64,000 nt of DNA from Nibribacter koreensis (GTDB lineage: Bacteria; Bacteroidota; Bacteroidia; Cytophagales; Hymenobacteraceae), in the NCBI RefSeq assembly GCF_039541795.1, contig NZ_BAABGX010000001.1, positions 62,001-126,000 on the forward strand, in the 5' to 3' direction. Every line of letters starts with the position of its first letter. Position 1 is the stretch's first letter. Below are positions 7,331-15,558 of the stretch, piece after piece. The position numbers and the translations under genes were made by a program. Below the pieces are notes generated by a model, which was given only the letters and a program-made list of their open reading frames with translations, ran no database searches and was not told the DNA's origin.

Positions 7331-8611
7331 ATGTTCTCACCCATAACTAAGTTTTTGACAAAGAAAGTAGTGCTTGTTGTAGGTGCTGCGTCTTTGGTAA
7401 CATTGAGTAACCAAGATTTGCTTGCGCAAACCACCACCACTTCTGTAGATTCTATTCAATTGAATACTACCTCCGCCCCGGCTCAGGAAGAGAAGAAGGA
7501 AAGCAAATGGTATGACAAAATCTCGCTGCGCGGCTATGTGCAGATACGGTACAACCGCCTCTTAGAAACCAATCCAGAGCTCAAGACCGACTACGATAAA
7601 TCTGTGGGAGACAAAGGTGGTTTCCTGATTAGAAGGGCCCGTCTGGTATTTAGCGGCAACGTGCATGAGCGCGTCTATATTTACATTCAGCCAGACTTTG
7701 CCTCTACTCCGTCTGGTAGCTCATCGCAACACTTTGTTCAATTGAGAGACGCCTACTTTGACCTGTCTTTGGACAAGAAAAAAGAATACAGACTGCGCGT
7801 TGGGCAGAGCAAAGTGCCTTACGGTTTTGAGAACATGCAATCCAGCCAGAATCGCCTTACGCAAGACCGTAATGACGGCTTCAACAGCTCAGTGCCTAAT
7901 GAGCGTGACTTGGGCGTGATGTTCTACTGGGCGCCAGACCACATCAGGAAAAGATTTAGTGAGTTGGCCAACAGCCGCATGAAAGGCTCTGGTGACTATG
8001 GCGTGTTCGGCTTGGGAATTTACAATGGTCAGACGGCCAACCGCGCTGAAGCCAACAACAACCAGCATATTGTGGCCCGCGTGTCATATCCCTTCGCCTT
8101 TAAAAACGGGCAGATTTTGGAGCCCGGCATCCAGGCCTATACGGGTGTGTACACTGTAACCGCAGATCAACTGAGCAGTAATACGGTGAAAGGCGGCAAT
8201 TTTGACGATAGACGCGTTGGGGCCAGCATCGTGTTATATCCACAGCCTTTTGGTTTTCAGGCAGAATACAACATGGGCAAGGGCCCCGAGTTTGACCCTG
8301 AGACCATGACCATCCAAACCAAGTCTTTAAGCGGCGGCTACGCACAGGCCATGTATGCGCTAGAAGTAGGAGACAATACGTTCATCCCGTTTGTAAAGGC
8401 CCAGTTCTATGAAGGCGGTAAGAAAGCCGAGACGGACGCCCGCTTTAGCAAAGTGTATGAGACCGAGGTAGGCGTGGAGTGGCAGCCCATCAGGAATTTT
8501 GAGCTGGCGGCCCAGTACACCATCACAGACAGAACCACCAAAGATGGTAAGGCCCTCAACAACCGCCAGCACGGACAATTACTGCGGTTACAAGCTCAAT
8601 TTAATTTTTAA
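7331..8611 (+). CDS. Outer-membrane porin, OprO/OprP (phosphate-selective) family
   Basis: The 426-residue product has a signal sequence with a likely cleavage after LLAQ (about residue 33). Then comes the alternating aromatic/polar pattern of a beta-barrel: KISLRGYVQIRYNRL, RRARLVFSGNVHERVYIYIQPDF, YRLRVGQSKVPYGFENMQSS, and a C-terminus ending in Phe (LLRLQAQFNF). These blocks fit the porin O/P family. Position directly before pstS, 30 bp away, and the Pho-box-like array upstream support a role in phosphate uptake across the outer membrane. Selectivity itself cannot be read from the sequence; some family members carry pyrophosphate or polyphosphate. Confidence 0.88.
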   Translation: MFSPITKFLTKKVVLVVGAASLVTLSNQDLLAQTTTTSVDSIQLNTTSAPAQEEKKESKWYDKISLRGYVQIRYNRLLETNPELKTDYDKSVGDKGGFLIRRARLVFSGNVHERVYIYIQPDFASTPSGSSSQHFVQLRDAYFDLSLDKKKEYRLRVGQSKVPYGFENMQSSQNRLTQDRNDGFNSSVPNERDLGVMFYWAPDHIRKRFSELANSRMKGSGDYGVFGLGIYNGQTANRAEANNNQHIVARVSYPFAFKNGQILEPGIQAYTGVYTVTADQLSSNTVKGGNFDDRRVGASIVLYPQPFGFQAEYNMGKGPEFDPETMTIQTKSLSGGYAQAMYALEVGDNTFIPFVKAQFYEGGKKAETDARFSKVYETEVGVEWQPIRNFELAAQYTITDRTTKDGKALNNRQHGQLLRLQAQFNF

Positions 8612-8641
8612 GCGTACAACAGGCATTATAAATACAAACCT

Positions 8642-9544
8642 ATGAAAACGACATTTCTTTCTTTTAAATCGCAGGCGGCCAGCTTATTCTTGGCTTCTAT
8701 GCTGTTAGTTTCCTGCGGCAAAGGCAATGACCAGAAAGCAGAAAACACAGAGACAGACAAAGGTTCTGGCAGCTCAACGGCTTCCATTACCATCAAAGGC
8801 TCTGACACCGTGTTGCCCTTAGCGCAACAGCAGGCTGAGCGCTTTATGGCCAAGAACAAGGAAGCCTCCATAACTATTGTAGGCGGTGGGACCGGCGTGG
8901 GCGTATCTGCCCTCATGGAAGGTACCACAGACATTGCCATGGCGTCCAGAGAGTTAAAGACCAAGGAGAAACTGGAACTGAAAGGCGCTAAGAAAGACGT
9001 GAAAGAAGCCTTGATTGCTTTTGATGCACTTTCTGTCATCGTAAATCCTAAGAACAAGGTCAACCAGTTAACGCGTGAGCAGCTGGAAGGCATCTTCACG
9101 GGCAAAATCACCAACTGGAAAGAAGTGGGCGGCTCTGATGCCAAGATTGTGGCCTACTCTAGAGAGACCAGCTCTGGCACCTATGAGTTCTTCAAAGAAG
9201 AGGTCTTGAACAAAAAGAATTACGCCTCTGGCATTTTGATGATGCCGGCCACCGGTTCTATTGTGCAGAGCGTGGGCCAGACCGAAGGCGCCATTGGCTA
9301 CATTGGCCTGGCTTATGAAACCAAAGAGGTGAAATCACTGGCCGTGTCTTATGATCAGGGCAAGACGTATGTAAAACCCAGCGTAGCCGCTGCGCAGGAC
9401 AAGACGTACCCTATTTCAAGACCGCTGTTCTTTTTCTATGACGCCTCTGCAGAAAGCAAAGTAAAGCCTTTTGTGGACTACATCCTGTCAGCAGAAGGTC
9501 AGAAGACCGTGCTGGAGATTGGCTACGTGCCCTTGAACAAGTAA
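8642..9544 (+). CDS. pstS: Phosphate ABC transporter substrate-binding lipoprotein PstS
   Basis: This 300-residue protein has a lipobox (LLVSC, Cys25), so it is probably membrane-anchored. The PstS fold is clear: TIKGSDTVLPLAQQQAERF, GGGTGVGVSALMEGTTDIAMASR, the ITNWKEVGG block at residues 156-164, and YSRETSSGTYEFF. These loops bind phosphate. It lies 30 bp after the porin gene and 19 bp before pstC, so transcription as one unit is likely, under the Pho-box-like array at 7117. The ITNWKEVGG block recurs in the periplasmic loop of PstC next door. Confidence 0.95.
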   Translation: MKTTFLSFKSQAASLFLASMLLVSCGKGNDQKAENTETDKGSGSSTASITIKGSDTVLPLAQQQAERFMAKNKEASITIVGGGTGVGVSALMEGTTDIAMASRELKTKEKLELKGAKKDVKEALIAFDALSVIVNPKNKVNQLTREQLEGIFTGKITNWKEVGGSDAKIVAYSRETSSGTYEFFKEEVLNKKNYASGILMMPATGSIVQSVGQTEGAIGYIGLAYETKEVKSLAVSYDQGKTYVKPSVAAAQDKTYPISRPLFFFYDASAESKVKPFVDYILSAEGQKTVLEIGYVPLNK

Positions 9545-9563
9545 GAATAAGTACCGCTCTGCC

Positions 9564-10790
9564 ATGAAAGCACCTGCACCACCTCCTGTAAAACGCAAGG
9601 TCAAGAACCTGGGCGAAAAAGTCATAGAGGCACTCCTGACCATTAGCGGGACCGTGACCAGCTTAACAGTGCTTTTGATTGTCTTCTTCCTGTTTAAAGA
9701 GGGGCTGGGCTTGTTTTCCCAAACACCGGTGAGTGAAGGGACCGTGATTGCGGTCAGCAACCAGAACCCGGTCAAGGAGCTTTCTGCCCATGAGATAAAG
9801 GAGATTTTTGACCAGAACATCACCAACTGGAAAGAGGTAGGCGGGCAGAACGCACCTATTAAGATCTTCAGCGTAGATGACATCACAGACTACTACACAG
9901 AAGAAGAGATTGGCGCCGATTTTGAATACCTGCCTCAGCGCTTAAGTGACTTGATGGTGAAGGAGCCCAACCTTCTGGCCCACTTTCCGGAAGAGTATAT
10001 GGCCAAAGACTTTAAAGGCCATGAAATCAAGCTCAAGAACTTTACCCTGGGTGATTTTTTGTTAGGCCGCGAGTGGTATCCTACCATTACGCCGGCCGTG
10101 CAGATGGGCGTGCTTTCGCTGATTCTGGGAACCCTGTGGGTAAGCTTGGGCGCCATTTTAATTGCCTTGCCTTTGGGTTTGGCCACTGCCATCTACATGG
10201 CCGAAATTGCCAGCCCGCGCATGCGCAACCTGCTTAAACCCATCATTGAGTTGCTGGCCGGTATTCCGTCGGTGGTGTTTGGTTTCTTTGGCTTGGTGGT
10301 CATTGTGCCCATGATCCAGAATGTGTTTGGGTTACCAGTAGGAGAGACGGCGTTGGCGGGTAGCATCATCCTGGGCATCATGGCCCTGCCTACCATCATC
10401 TCCGTGTCTGAGGATGCCATGCGTACTACCCCGCGGGCCATGAAGGAAGCCAGTCTGGCGCTGGGTGCCAACAAGTGGCAGACCATTTACAAAGTCATTA
10501 TCCCATATTCGCTTTCTGGTATCTCTACCGCGGCCATTCTAGGCATTGGCCGCGCCATTGGCGAGACCATGGCCGTGCTGATGGTGACAGGAAACGCCTC
10601 TGTGATACCAAGTACATTCTTGGAGCCGGTGCGTACCATTCCGGCTACCATTGCGGCAGAACTAGGCGAGGCACCACAGGGAGGCATCCATTACCAGGCC
10701 TTGTTTGCGCTAGGTTGTATCCTTTTCCTGATGACCCTAGTCATTAACCTCACCGTGGACTACGTATCTGCCAAGAGAGAAGCGAAGTAA
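9564..10790 (+). CDS. pstC: Phosphate ABC transporter permease PstC with a large periplasmic insert
   Basis: At 408 residues it is longer than the roughly 320 of E. coli PstC. An N-terminal helix (residues 22-48) is followed by an extra segment of about 100 residues before the permease core, which has the usual loop (ALGANKWQTIYKVIIPYSLSG, GRAIGETMAVLMVTG). Residues 70-103 of the insert resemble PstS residues 140-173, sharing ITNWKEVGG exactly and 16 of 34 positions by my hand alignment. With PstA it forms the membrane channel for phosphate. The gap to pstA (153 bp) is filled by heptamer repeats. Confidence 0.93.
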   Translation: MKAPAPPPVKRKVKNLGEKVIEALLTISGTVTSLTVLLIVFFLFKEGLGLFSQTPVSEGTVIAVSNQNPVKELSAHEIKEIFDQNITNWKEVGGQNAPIKIFSVDDITDYYTEEEIGADFEYLPQRLSDLMVKEPNLLAHFPEEYMAKDFKGHEIKLKNFTLGDFLLGREWYPTITPAVQMGVLSLILGTLWVSLGAILIALPLGLATAIYMAEIASPRMRNLLKPIIELLAGIPSVVFGFFGLVVIVPMIQNVFGLPVGETALAGSIILGIMALPTIISVSEDAMRTTPRAMKEASLALGANKWQTIYKVIIPYSLSGISTAAILGIGRAIGETMAVLMVTGNASVIPSTFLEPVRTIPATIAAELGEAPQGGIHYQALFALGCILFLMTLVINLTVDYVSAKREAK

Positions 10791-10796
10791 GTTTTT

Positions 10797-10925
10797 TAGA
10801 CACAAGACATATTTTCCAGACACAAGACGTAAGATCCAAGACATAAGACAAATGGTGAACCCCAAAGGCAAAGAATTTCCAGTAAGGAGAAATCTTATGT
10901 CTTTCGTCTTGTGTCTTGCGTCCAA
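10797..10925. repeat. Inverted pair of degenerate 7-bp arrays between pstC and pstA
   Basis: The left array has units such as ACACAAG, ACGTAAG, ATCCAAG and ACATAAG. The right array has the complementary CTTATGT, CTTTCGT, CTTGTGT and CTTGCGT. Together they could form a long imperfect hairpin inside the pst transcript. They are the same family as the array at 836-870. Confidence 0.7.
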
Positions 10926-10943
10926 AATTAAAGCTGATTAGTC

Positions 10944-11828
10944 ATGGGATTTCAAGAAGGAACCAAAAAGGGAGACAGTAAGCGCCTGAAGCAGACGCTG
11001 GCCTTTGGCGTGTTCAAGGTGATGAGCTTTCTGGTGGTGGCCATTCTGGTCATCATCCTGGGCTTCATCATCTTCAACGGCATCTCAGCCATCAGTTGGG
11101 AGTTCCTGACCGAGATGCCCCGTGAGGGCATGACGCAGGGCGGTATCTTCCCGGCCATTGTGGGGACCTTGTGTTTGGTGCTGGGCAGTATGCTGTTCGC
11201 GTTTCCGGTGGGCATCATGTCTGGTATTTACATCAACGAGTACGCCAAGGACGGCTGGCTCAAGCGTTTCATCAAGCTCATGACCAACAACCTGGCGGGC
11301 GTTCCCTCCATTGTGTTCGGTTTGTTTGGGATGGCTTTGTTTGTGAACAAGCTGGGTTTTGGCGACTCCTTGCTAGCGGGCTCGTTAACCTTGGGATTGC
11401 TGGCCTTGCCCGTAGTGATTAGAACCACCGAGGAAGCCTTGAAAGCCATTGATGATTCGTTCAGGGTGGGTAGTTTGGCCTTGGGAGCCTCTAAGTGGCA
11501 GACCACCAGTAAAGTAATATTGCCCATCGCGTTCCCTAACATCATTACCGGTTTGATTCTGTCTATTGGCCGGGTTTCTGGCGAGACGGCGCCTATCCTC
11601 TTCACGGTGGCCGCCTACTTCCTTCCCAAATTACCGACGAGCATTTTTGACCAGGTCATGGCCTTGCCGTATCACTTGTATGTGATTTCTACCAGCGGTA
11701 CCAACATTGAGGCCTCGCGCACCATGGCCTATGGCACTGCCTTTGTCCTGATTGTGATTGTCTTGCTGGTAAACCTGCTGGCCAACTGGCTGCGCAAGTA
11801 TTTCGGTAAGAAAGTAAAAATGAACTAA
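10944..11828 (+). CDS. pstA: Phosphate ABC transporter permease PstA
   Basis: The 294-residue product has about six hydrophobic segments and the PstA blocks GGIFPAIVGTLCLVLGSML, NNLAGVPSIVFGLFGMALFV, the cytoplasmic coupling loop SLALGASKWQTTSKVILP and GRVSGETAPILFTVA. It pairs with PstC to form the inner-membrane channel energised by PstB. The order pstS-C-A-B-phoU is the classic one. It is flanked by a heptamer-repeat spacer upstream and palindrome copy 5 downstream, which is unusual inside a transporter operon. Confidence 0.95.
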   Translation: MGFQEGTKKGDSKRLKQTLAFGVFKVMSFLVVAILVIILGFIIFNGISAISWEFLTEMPREGMTQGGIFPAIVGTLCLVLGSMLFAFPVGIMSGIYINEYAKDGWLKRFIKLMTNNLAGVPSIVFGLFGMALFVNKLGFGDSLLAGSLTLGLLALPVVIRTTEEALKAIDDSFRVGSLALGASKWQTTSKVILPIAFPNIITGLILSIGRVSGETAPILFTVAAYFLPKLPTSIFDQVMALPYHLYVISTSGTNIEASRTMAYGTAFVLIVIVLLVNLLANWLRKYFGKKVKMN

Positions 11829-11832
11829 GCTC

Positions 11833-11870
11833 CGTTTTTAGCCTATTTTCCAGAAAACAGCCCAAAAACG
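11833..11870. repeat. 38-bp palindromic repeat, copy 5 of 23
   Basis: Both arms carry one change next to the GCC core (TTTTTAGCC left, GCCCAAAAA right). It lies 4 bp after pstA and 30 bp before pstB, inside the presumed operon. Confidence 0.85.
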
Positions 11871-11900
11871 AACAATTGAACTGCCTCTTTCTCAAAAGAT

Positions 11901-12653
11901 ATGAATAGCATAGAAACCAAAGACGTCCACCTGCACTACGGCGATTTTCATGCCCTCAAAGGCATTACCATGGCCATGAAGAAGAACCAAGTGACGGCTT
12001 TTATTGGACCTTCGGGCTGCGGAAAGTCTACCTACCTGCGGTGCTTTAACCGCATGAACGACCTCATTGACAACGTCAAAATCACCGGCGAGATCCTGAT
12101 TGACGAGGTAGACATCTACGCGAAAAACATACGCGTAGACGACCTGCGCAAGCACGTGGGCATGGTTTTTCAGAAACCCAACCCGTTCCCTAAATCCATT
12201 TTTGAGAACGTGGCCTACGGCCTAAGAGTAGACGGCATTAGTGACAAGGCGTTCATTGAGGAGCGCGTGGAGCGTTCCCTTAGACATGCCGCCCTTTGGG
12301 ACGAGGTGAAGGACAAGCTCAAGAAATCTGCCTTTGAACTGTCAGGTGGGCAGCAACAGCGTCTGTGCATTGCGCGCACGCTGGCCATTGAGCCGTCTGT
12401 GGTACTCATGGATGAGCCGGCCTCAGCGCTGGACCCTATTTCTACCGCCAAGATTGAAGAGTTGATCCATGAGCTCAAGAAAGACTACACCATTGTGATT
12501 GTGACGCACAACATGCAGCAGGCGGGCCGCGTGAGTGACAGCACGGCCTTCTTCTACCTGGGCGAACTGATTGAGTACGGCAAGACCAAAACCATCTTCA
12601 CCAGTCCCAAGGACGAGCGCACCCAGAACTACATCACCGGCCGCTTTGGTTGA
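11901..12653 (+). CDS. pstB: Phosphate ABC transporter ATPase PstB
   Basis: This 250-residue ATPase shows Walker A GPSGCGKST, the Q-loop region VGMVFQKPNPFPKSIFENVAYG, the ABC signature LSGGQQQRLCIA, Walker B VVLMDEPASALDP and the H-loop histidine (IVIVTHNMQQA). FQKPNPFPKSI is characteristic of PstB. It energises phosphate import through PstC/PstA. It follows pstA by 72 bp with a palindrome in between, and phoU follows. Confidence 0.97.
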   Translation: MNSIETKDVHLHYGDFHALKGITMAMKKNQVTAFIGPSGCGKSTYLRCFNRMNDLIDNVKITGEILIDEVDIYAKNIRVDDLRKHVGMVFQKPNPFPKSIFENVAYGLRVDGISDKAFIEERVERSLRHAALWDEVKDKLKKSAFELSGGQQQRLCIARTLAIEPSVVLMDEPASALDPISTAKIEELIHELKKDYTIVIVTHNMQQAGRVSDSTAFFYLGELIEYGKTKTIFTSPKDERTQNYITGRFG

Positions 12654-12736
12654 TACTTGAGCCTTTAAGGCAGAACAAGTTTCGTTGATAAAGAAAGATT
12701 TCCTACATTCAAATCTAGCTACACGTGTCTCCAGGA

Positions 12737-13453
12737 ATGAATCAATTAGATAAAGAGTTGCAGCTCATCAAGGCGAAGGTAAACGCCATGTGGGAGTTGG
12801 TAACGGCACAAGTGTCTTCTGCCCGCGAGGCACTGGAAACCGCCAACCATGACTTGGCGCGCAGGGTGGTCAAGCGAGACAAGAAGGTAAACACCTATGA
12901 CTCCAAGATTGACCGCATGTGTGAGAACTTCTTCGCGCTGTACAATCCGGTGGCGGTAGACTTGCGCTGGGTTTTGGCCACGCTTAAAATCAACGCGAAC
13001 CTGGAGCGCATAGGAGATTCTGCCGAAGGTATTGCCCAACAGGTGCGCGAAATTGAAGGCACCTTCTCGCCTGAACTTTTAGAGATCACCAGGCTGCCAG
13101 AGATGTTTACCGCCGCCCAAGACATGCTCCAGGATGCGTTCAGGGCCTTTGATGACCAAGACACCACCCTAGCTCGTGAACTGATTCTGCGCGACAAACT
13201 GCTCAATAAAATCAACGGCAAAAAGGATAGAATACTGGTCAAGTACATTCAGGCCCATCCAGACCAGATTGACCACTGCCTAAAAATGTCCAGTGTCCTG
13301 CAAAAGCTGGAACGCATTGGCGATCAGGTCACTAACATAGCCGAAGAGGTGATCTTCTACGTGGACGCCAAGATGATCAAGCACAAGAGCATGAAGAAGA
13401 AGACCAAAGGAAAAAAAGACAAGCCAGACACGGGAGAGGCACCATCCGTTTAA
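12737..13453 (+). CDS. phoU: Phosphate signalling protein PhoU
   Basis: I use the ATG at 12737 (MNQLDKELQLIKAKV, 238 residues) rather than the in-frame GTG at 12725. The protein is all helical, with two PhoU repeats, each with the family's acidic/Arg motif (DSKIDRMCENFFALYNP...LKINANLERIGDSAEGIAQQV; LQKLERIGDQVTNIAEEVIFYVD). PhoU links Pst transport to the PhoR/PhoB-type regulatory system and represses the regulon when phosphate is plentiful; no phoR/phoB is in the window. The C-terminus has a Lys-rich tail (KKKTKGKKDK). A strong terminator follows at 13548. Confidence 0.93.
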   Translation: MNQLDKELQLIKAKVNAMWELVTAQVSSAREALETANHDLARRVVKRDKKVNTYDSKIDRMCENFFALYNPVAVDLRWVLATLKINANLERIGDSAEGIAQQVREIEGTFSPELLEITRLPEMFTAAQDMLQDAFRAFDDQDTTLARELILRDKLLNKINGKKDRILVKYIQAHPDQIDHCLKMSSVLQKLERIGDQVTNIAEEVIFYVDAKMIKHKSMKKKTKGKKDKPDTGEAPSV

Positions 13454-13547
13454 ATTAGAATTCCATGGCGCAAGCGTCTGCTTGTGTCTGCACGTATGCA
13501 AGACCAAAAAAGGGAGAGAAGCCTTTTCCTAATTTAAGGTTAGTCCT

Positions 13548-13588
13548 AACAAGAAGGCCGATGCTACTTTAGCATCGGCCTTCTTGTT
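13548..13588. terminator. Strong bidirectional terminator between phoU and the amidase gene
   Basis: A perfect 18-bp stem (AACAAGAAGGCCGATGCT and its complement) with a 5-base loop, between convergent genes, with T-rich flanks on both strands. Confidence 0.85.
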
Positions 13589-13600
13589 TGATAAGAATCT

Positions 13601-13638
13601 CGTTTTTGGCCTGTTTTCCGGAAAAGAGGCCAAAAACG
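13601..13638. repeat. 38-bp palindromic repeat, copy 6 of 23
   Basis: Left arm perfect, centre CG, right arm GAAAAGAGGCCAAAAACG. It lies between the phoU terminator and the amidase stop. Confidence 0.9.
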
Positions 13639-13643
13639 ACACG

Positions 13644-15278
13644 TTACGCTGGGTTGGTAGACCGCAGGTAAGTGGGTTTAGTACGCGCTTTGGTAGCCTG
13701 CTCAAAGGCATAAGCCAATCCAATCAATGGTCCTTCTGTGTACGGTTTCCCAAAGAACGAGAACCCGATAGGCAGGTGATGAACCAAGCCCATGGGCACC
13801 GTGATGTGCGGGTAGCCCGAGATGGCTGCCGGCGTGGACAGTCCGTAACCCGAGAAAGCGTCACCGTTCACCACGTCAATGCACCAAGACGGACCGTAAG
13901 TAGGACCAGAGATGGCGTCCAATTTGTTGTCCTCCATGATTTTGTTGATGATGGCGCGGGATTCTCTTAAATTCTTTTCACGGGCGGTGATATAGTCTTT
14001 GCTGTTGATGTCGCCTAGCTTCTCAGAACTCTCCAAGGTTTCCTGCTTGAAGTAAGGCATGGCCTTGGCTTCGTTTGCCTTGTTGAATTCAATCACTTCT
14101 TTCAAGGACTTTACTTTGGCATTGGCCGTGGCCAAGTATTTGTTCACGCCGTCTTTGAACTCGTATTGCAACACTTTGAATTCATCGCCGCCCAGCTGAC
14201 TGATTTTCTCCATCACCTCTACTTCCACCACCGTAGCGCCTTTACTTCTGAGTACCTCAATGGCTTTTTGGTACAGCGTGTCTATGCCTTCATGGCCTTT
14301 CAGGAAGGATTTTTCTACGCCAATGCGTTTGCCTTGCAGGCTGTTGGCATCCAGGAACTTGGTATAGTCGGTAAGGGCTTTGCCGGTGCTTTCCTGGGTG
14401 ATGGCATCATTGGCGTCTGCACCCGTCATAGCGCCCAGCAAAATAGCCGCGTCGGCCACGGTTCTGGCAATGGGGCCGGCCGTGTCTTGGCTAGCCGAAA
14501 TAGGAATAATGCCCGCGCGGCTCACCAAGCCCACGGTTGGTTTAATGCCCACGGCGCCATTTACGGAGGCCGGGCATACTACGGAGCCATCGGTCTCGGT
14601 GCCTACGGCAATGGCGCACAGGTTGGCGGAAACGGCCGTACCCGAGCCAGAGCTGGAGCCACAAGGAGAACGGTCCAGCACATACGGGTTCTTGGTCTGA
14701 CCGCCTCTACTGCTCCAGCCGCTGGTAGACCGCGTGGACCGGAAGTTGGCCCATTCGCTTAGGTTGGTCTTGCCCAGGATGACGGCACCGGCCTCGCGCA
14801 ATTTAGTAACTACAAAGGCGTCTCTGCTGGCTTTGTTTTCGGCTAGAGCTAAAGCGCCCGCGCTGGTAGACATCTTGTCTTTGGTGTCAATGTTGTCTTT
14901 GATGAGGATAGGAATGCCGTGCAATGGGCCGCGCACCTTGCCGTTCTTGCGTTCCTGGTCTAAGGCTTCGGCAATCTGCAGGGCGTCTGGGTTGACCTCA
15001 ATGACAGAATTAAGTTTGGGGCCGTTTTTATCAATGGCTTTAATCCGGTCCAGGTACAATTGCGTGATTTTTTTTGAAGTCAGGTCACCGCTTTTCATCT
15101 TGTCTTGGAGCTGCTGCACGGTGGCTTCGCTCAGTTCAAAATCGTCTTGGGTGGCTGTAGCTTGTTCGCCTTCAGAGGTAGTGTTGTCGGTTTTTTTGGT
15201 GGCACAGGCGCCTACGCCCAGCATAGAAAAAGTGATGCCCGCCAAAGAGCCGGCCTTTAAGAAGTTTCTGCGTTTCAT
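13644..15278 (-). CDS. Exported amidase, amidase-signature family
   Basis: The 544-residue product begins MKRRNFLKAGSLAG, resembling a twin-arginine signal, and has a possible lipobox ending at Cys25 (GVGAC). The amidase-signature triad is visible: Lys127 (ILIKDN), the cis-Ser in CGSSSGSG (208-209), and the nucleophile Ser232 in GTETDGSVV. The family hydrolyses diverse amides, and GatA is a member. The export signal and lack of gatB/gatC nearby argue against a tRNA amidotransferase and for a secreted or periplasmic amidase. It is monocistronic between palindrome copies 6 and 7. Confidence 0.9.
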   Translation of the reverse strand: MKRRNFLKAGSLAGITFSMLGVGACATKKTDNTTSEGEQATATQDDFELSEATVQQLQDKMKSGDLTSKKITQLYLDRIKAIDKNGPKLNSVIEVNPDALQIAEALDQERKNGKVRGPLHGIPILIKDNIDTKDKMSTSAGALALAENKASRDAFVVTKLREAGAVILGKTNLSEWANFRSTRSTSGWSSRGGQTKNPYVLDRSPCGSSSGSGTAVSANLCAIAVGTETDGSVVCPASVNGAVGIKPTVGLVSRAGIIPISASQDTAGPIARTVADAAILLGAMTGADANDAITQESTGKALTDYTKFLDANSLQGKRIGVEKSFLKGHEGIDTLYQKAIEVLRSKGATVVEVEVMEKISQLGGDEFKVLQYEFKDGVNKYLATANAKVKSLKEVIEFNKANEAKAMPYFKQETLESSEKLGDINSKDYITAREKNLRESRAIINKIMEDNKLDAISGPTYGPSWCIDVVNGDAFSGYGLSTPAAISGYPHITVPMGLVHHLPIGFSFFGKPYTEGPLIGLAYAFEQATKARTKPTYLRSTNPA

Positions 15279-15408
15279 GTTGGTTAGTTTGGTCTTGAAA
15301 GATAAGCGCCAGACGGTGAAATCAAAATAGGCAATGCCATTTAAGTGAGTCAGCGAAAAGAGCTTTACCGGTAAAATTCATATAGCAAATGCTCTTGCTC
15401 TACCAGGC

Positions 15409-15446
15409 CGTTTTTGGCGTGTTTTCTGGAAAACAGGCCAAAAACG
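15409..15446. repeat. 38-bp palindromic repeat, copy 7 of 23
   Basis: One change in the left arm (GGCGTG for GGCCTG), right arm perfect. It lies between the divergent amidase and DmpA-like genes. Confidence 0.9.
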
Positions 15447-15558
15447 CTTGCGGTACTGACGCTGGAGGGCTAAGCTAAAATGGATGGATCACTAAAGAGA
15501 TTTTCTGAGAAATGTACCGGCTACTTTTTACATTTACTTCTAGCCAGAATCCTTGCCC

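Noticed and set aside
13644..15278. GatA subunit of the Glu-tRNA amidotransferase
   Set aside because: An export signal and the lack of gatB/gatC nearby point to a secreted amidase.
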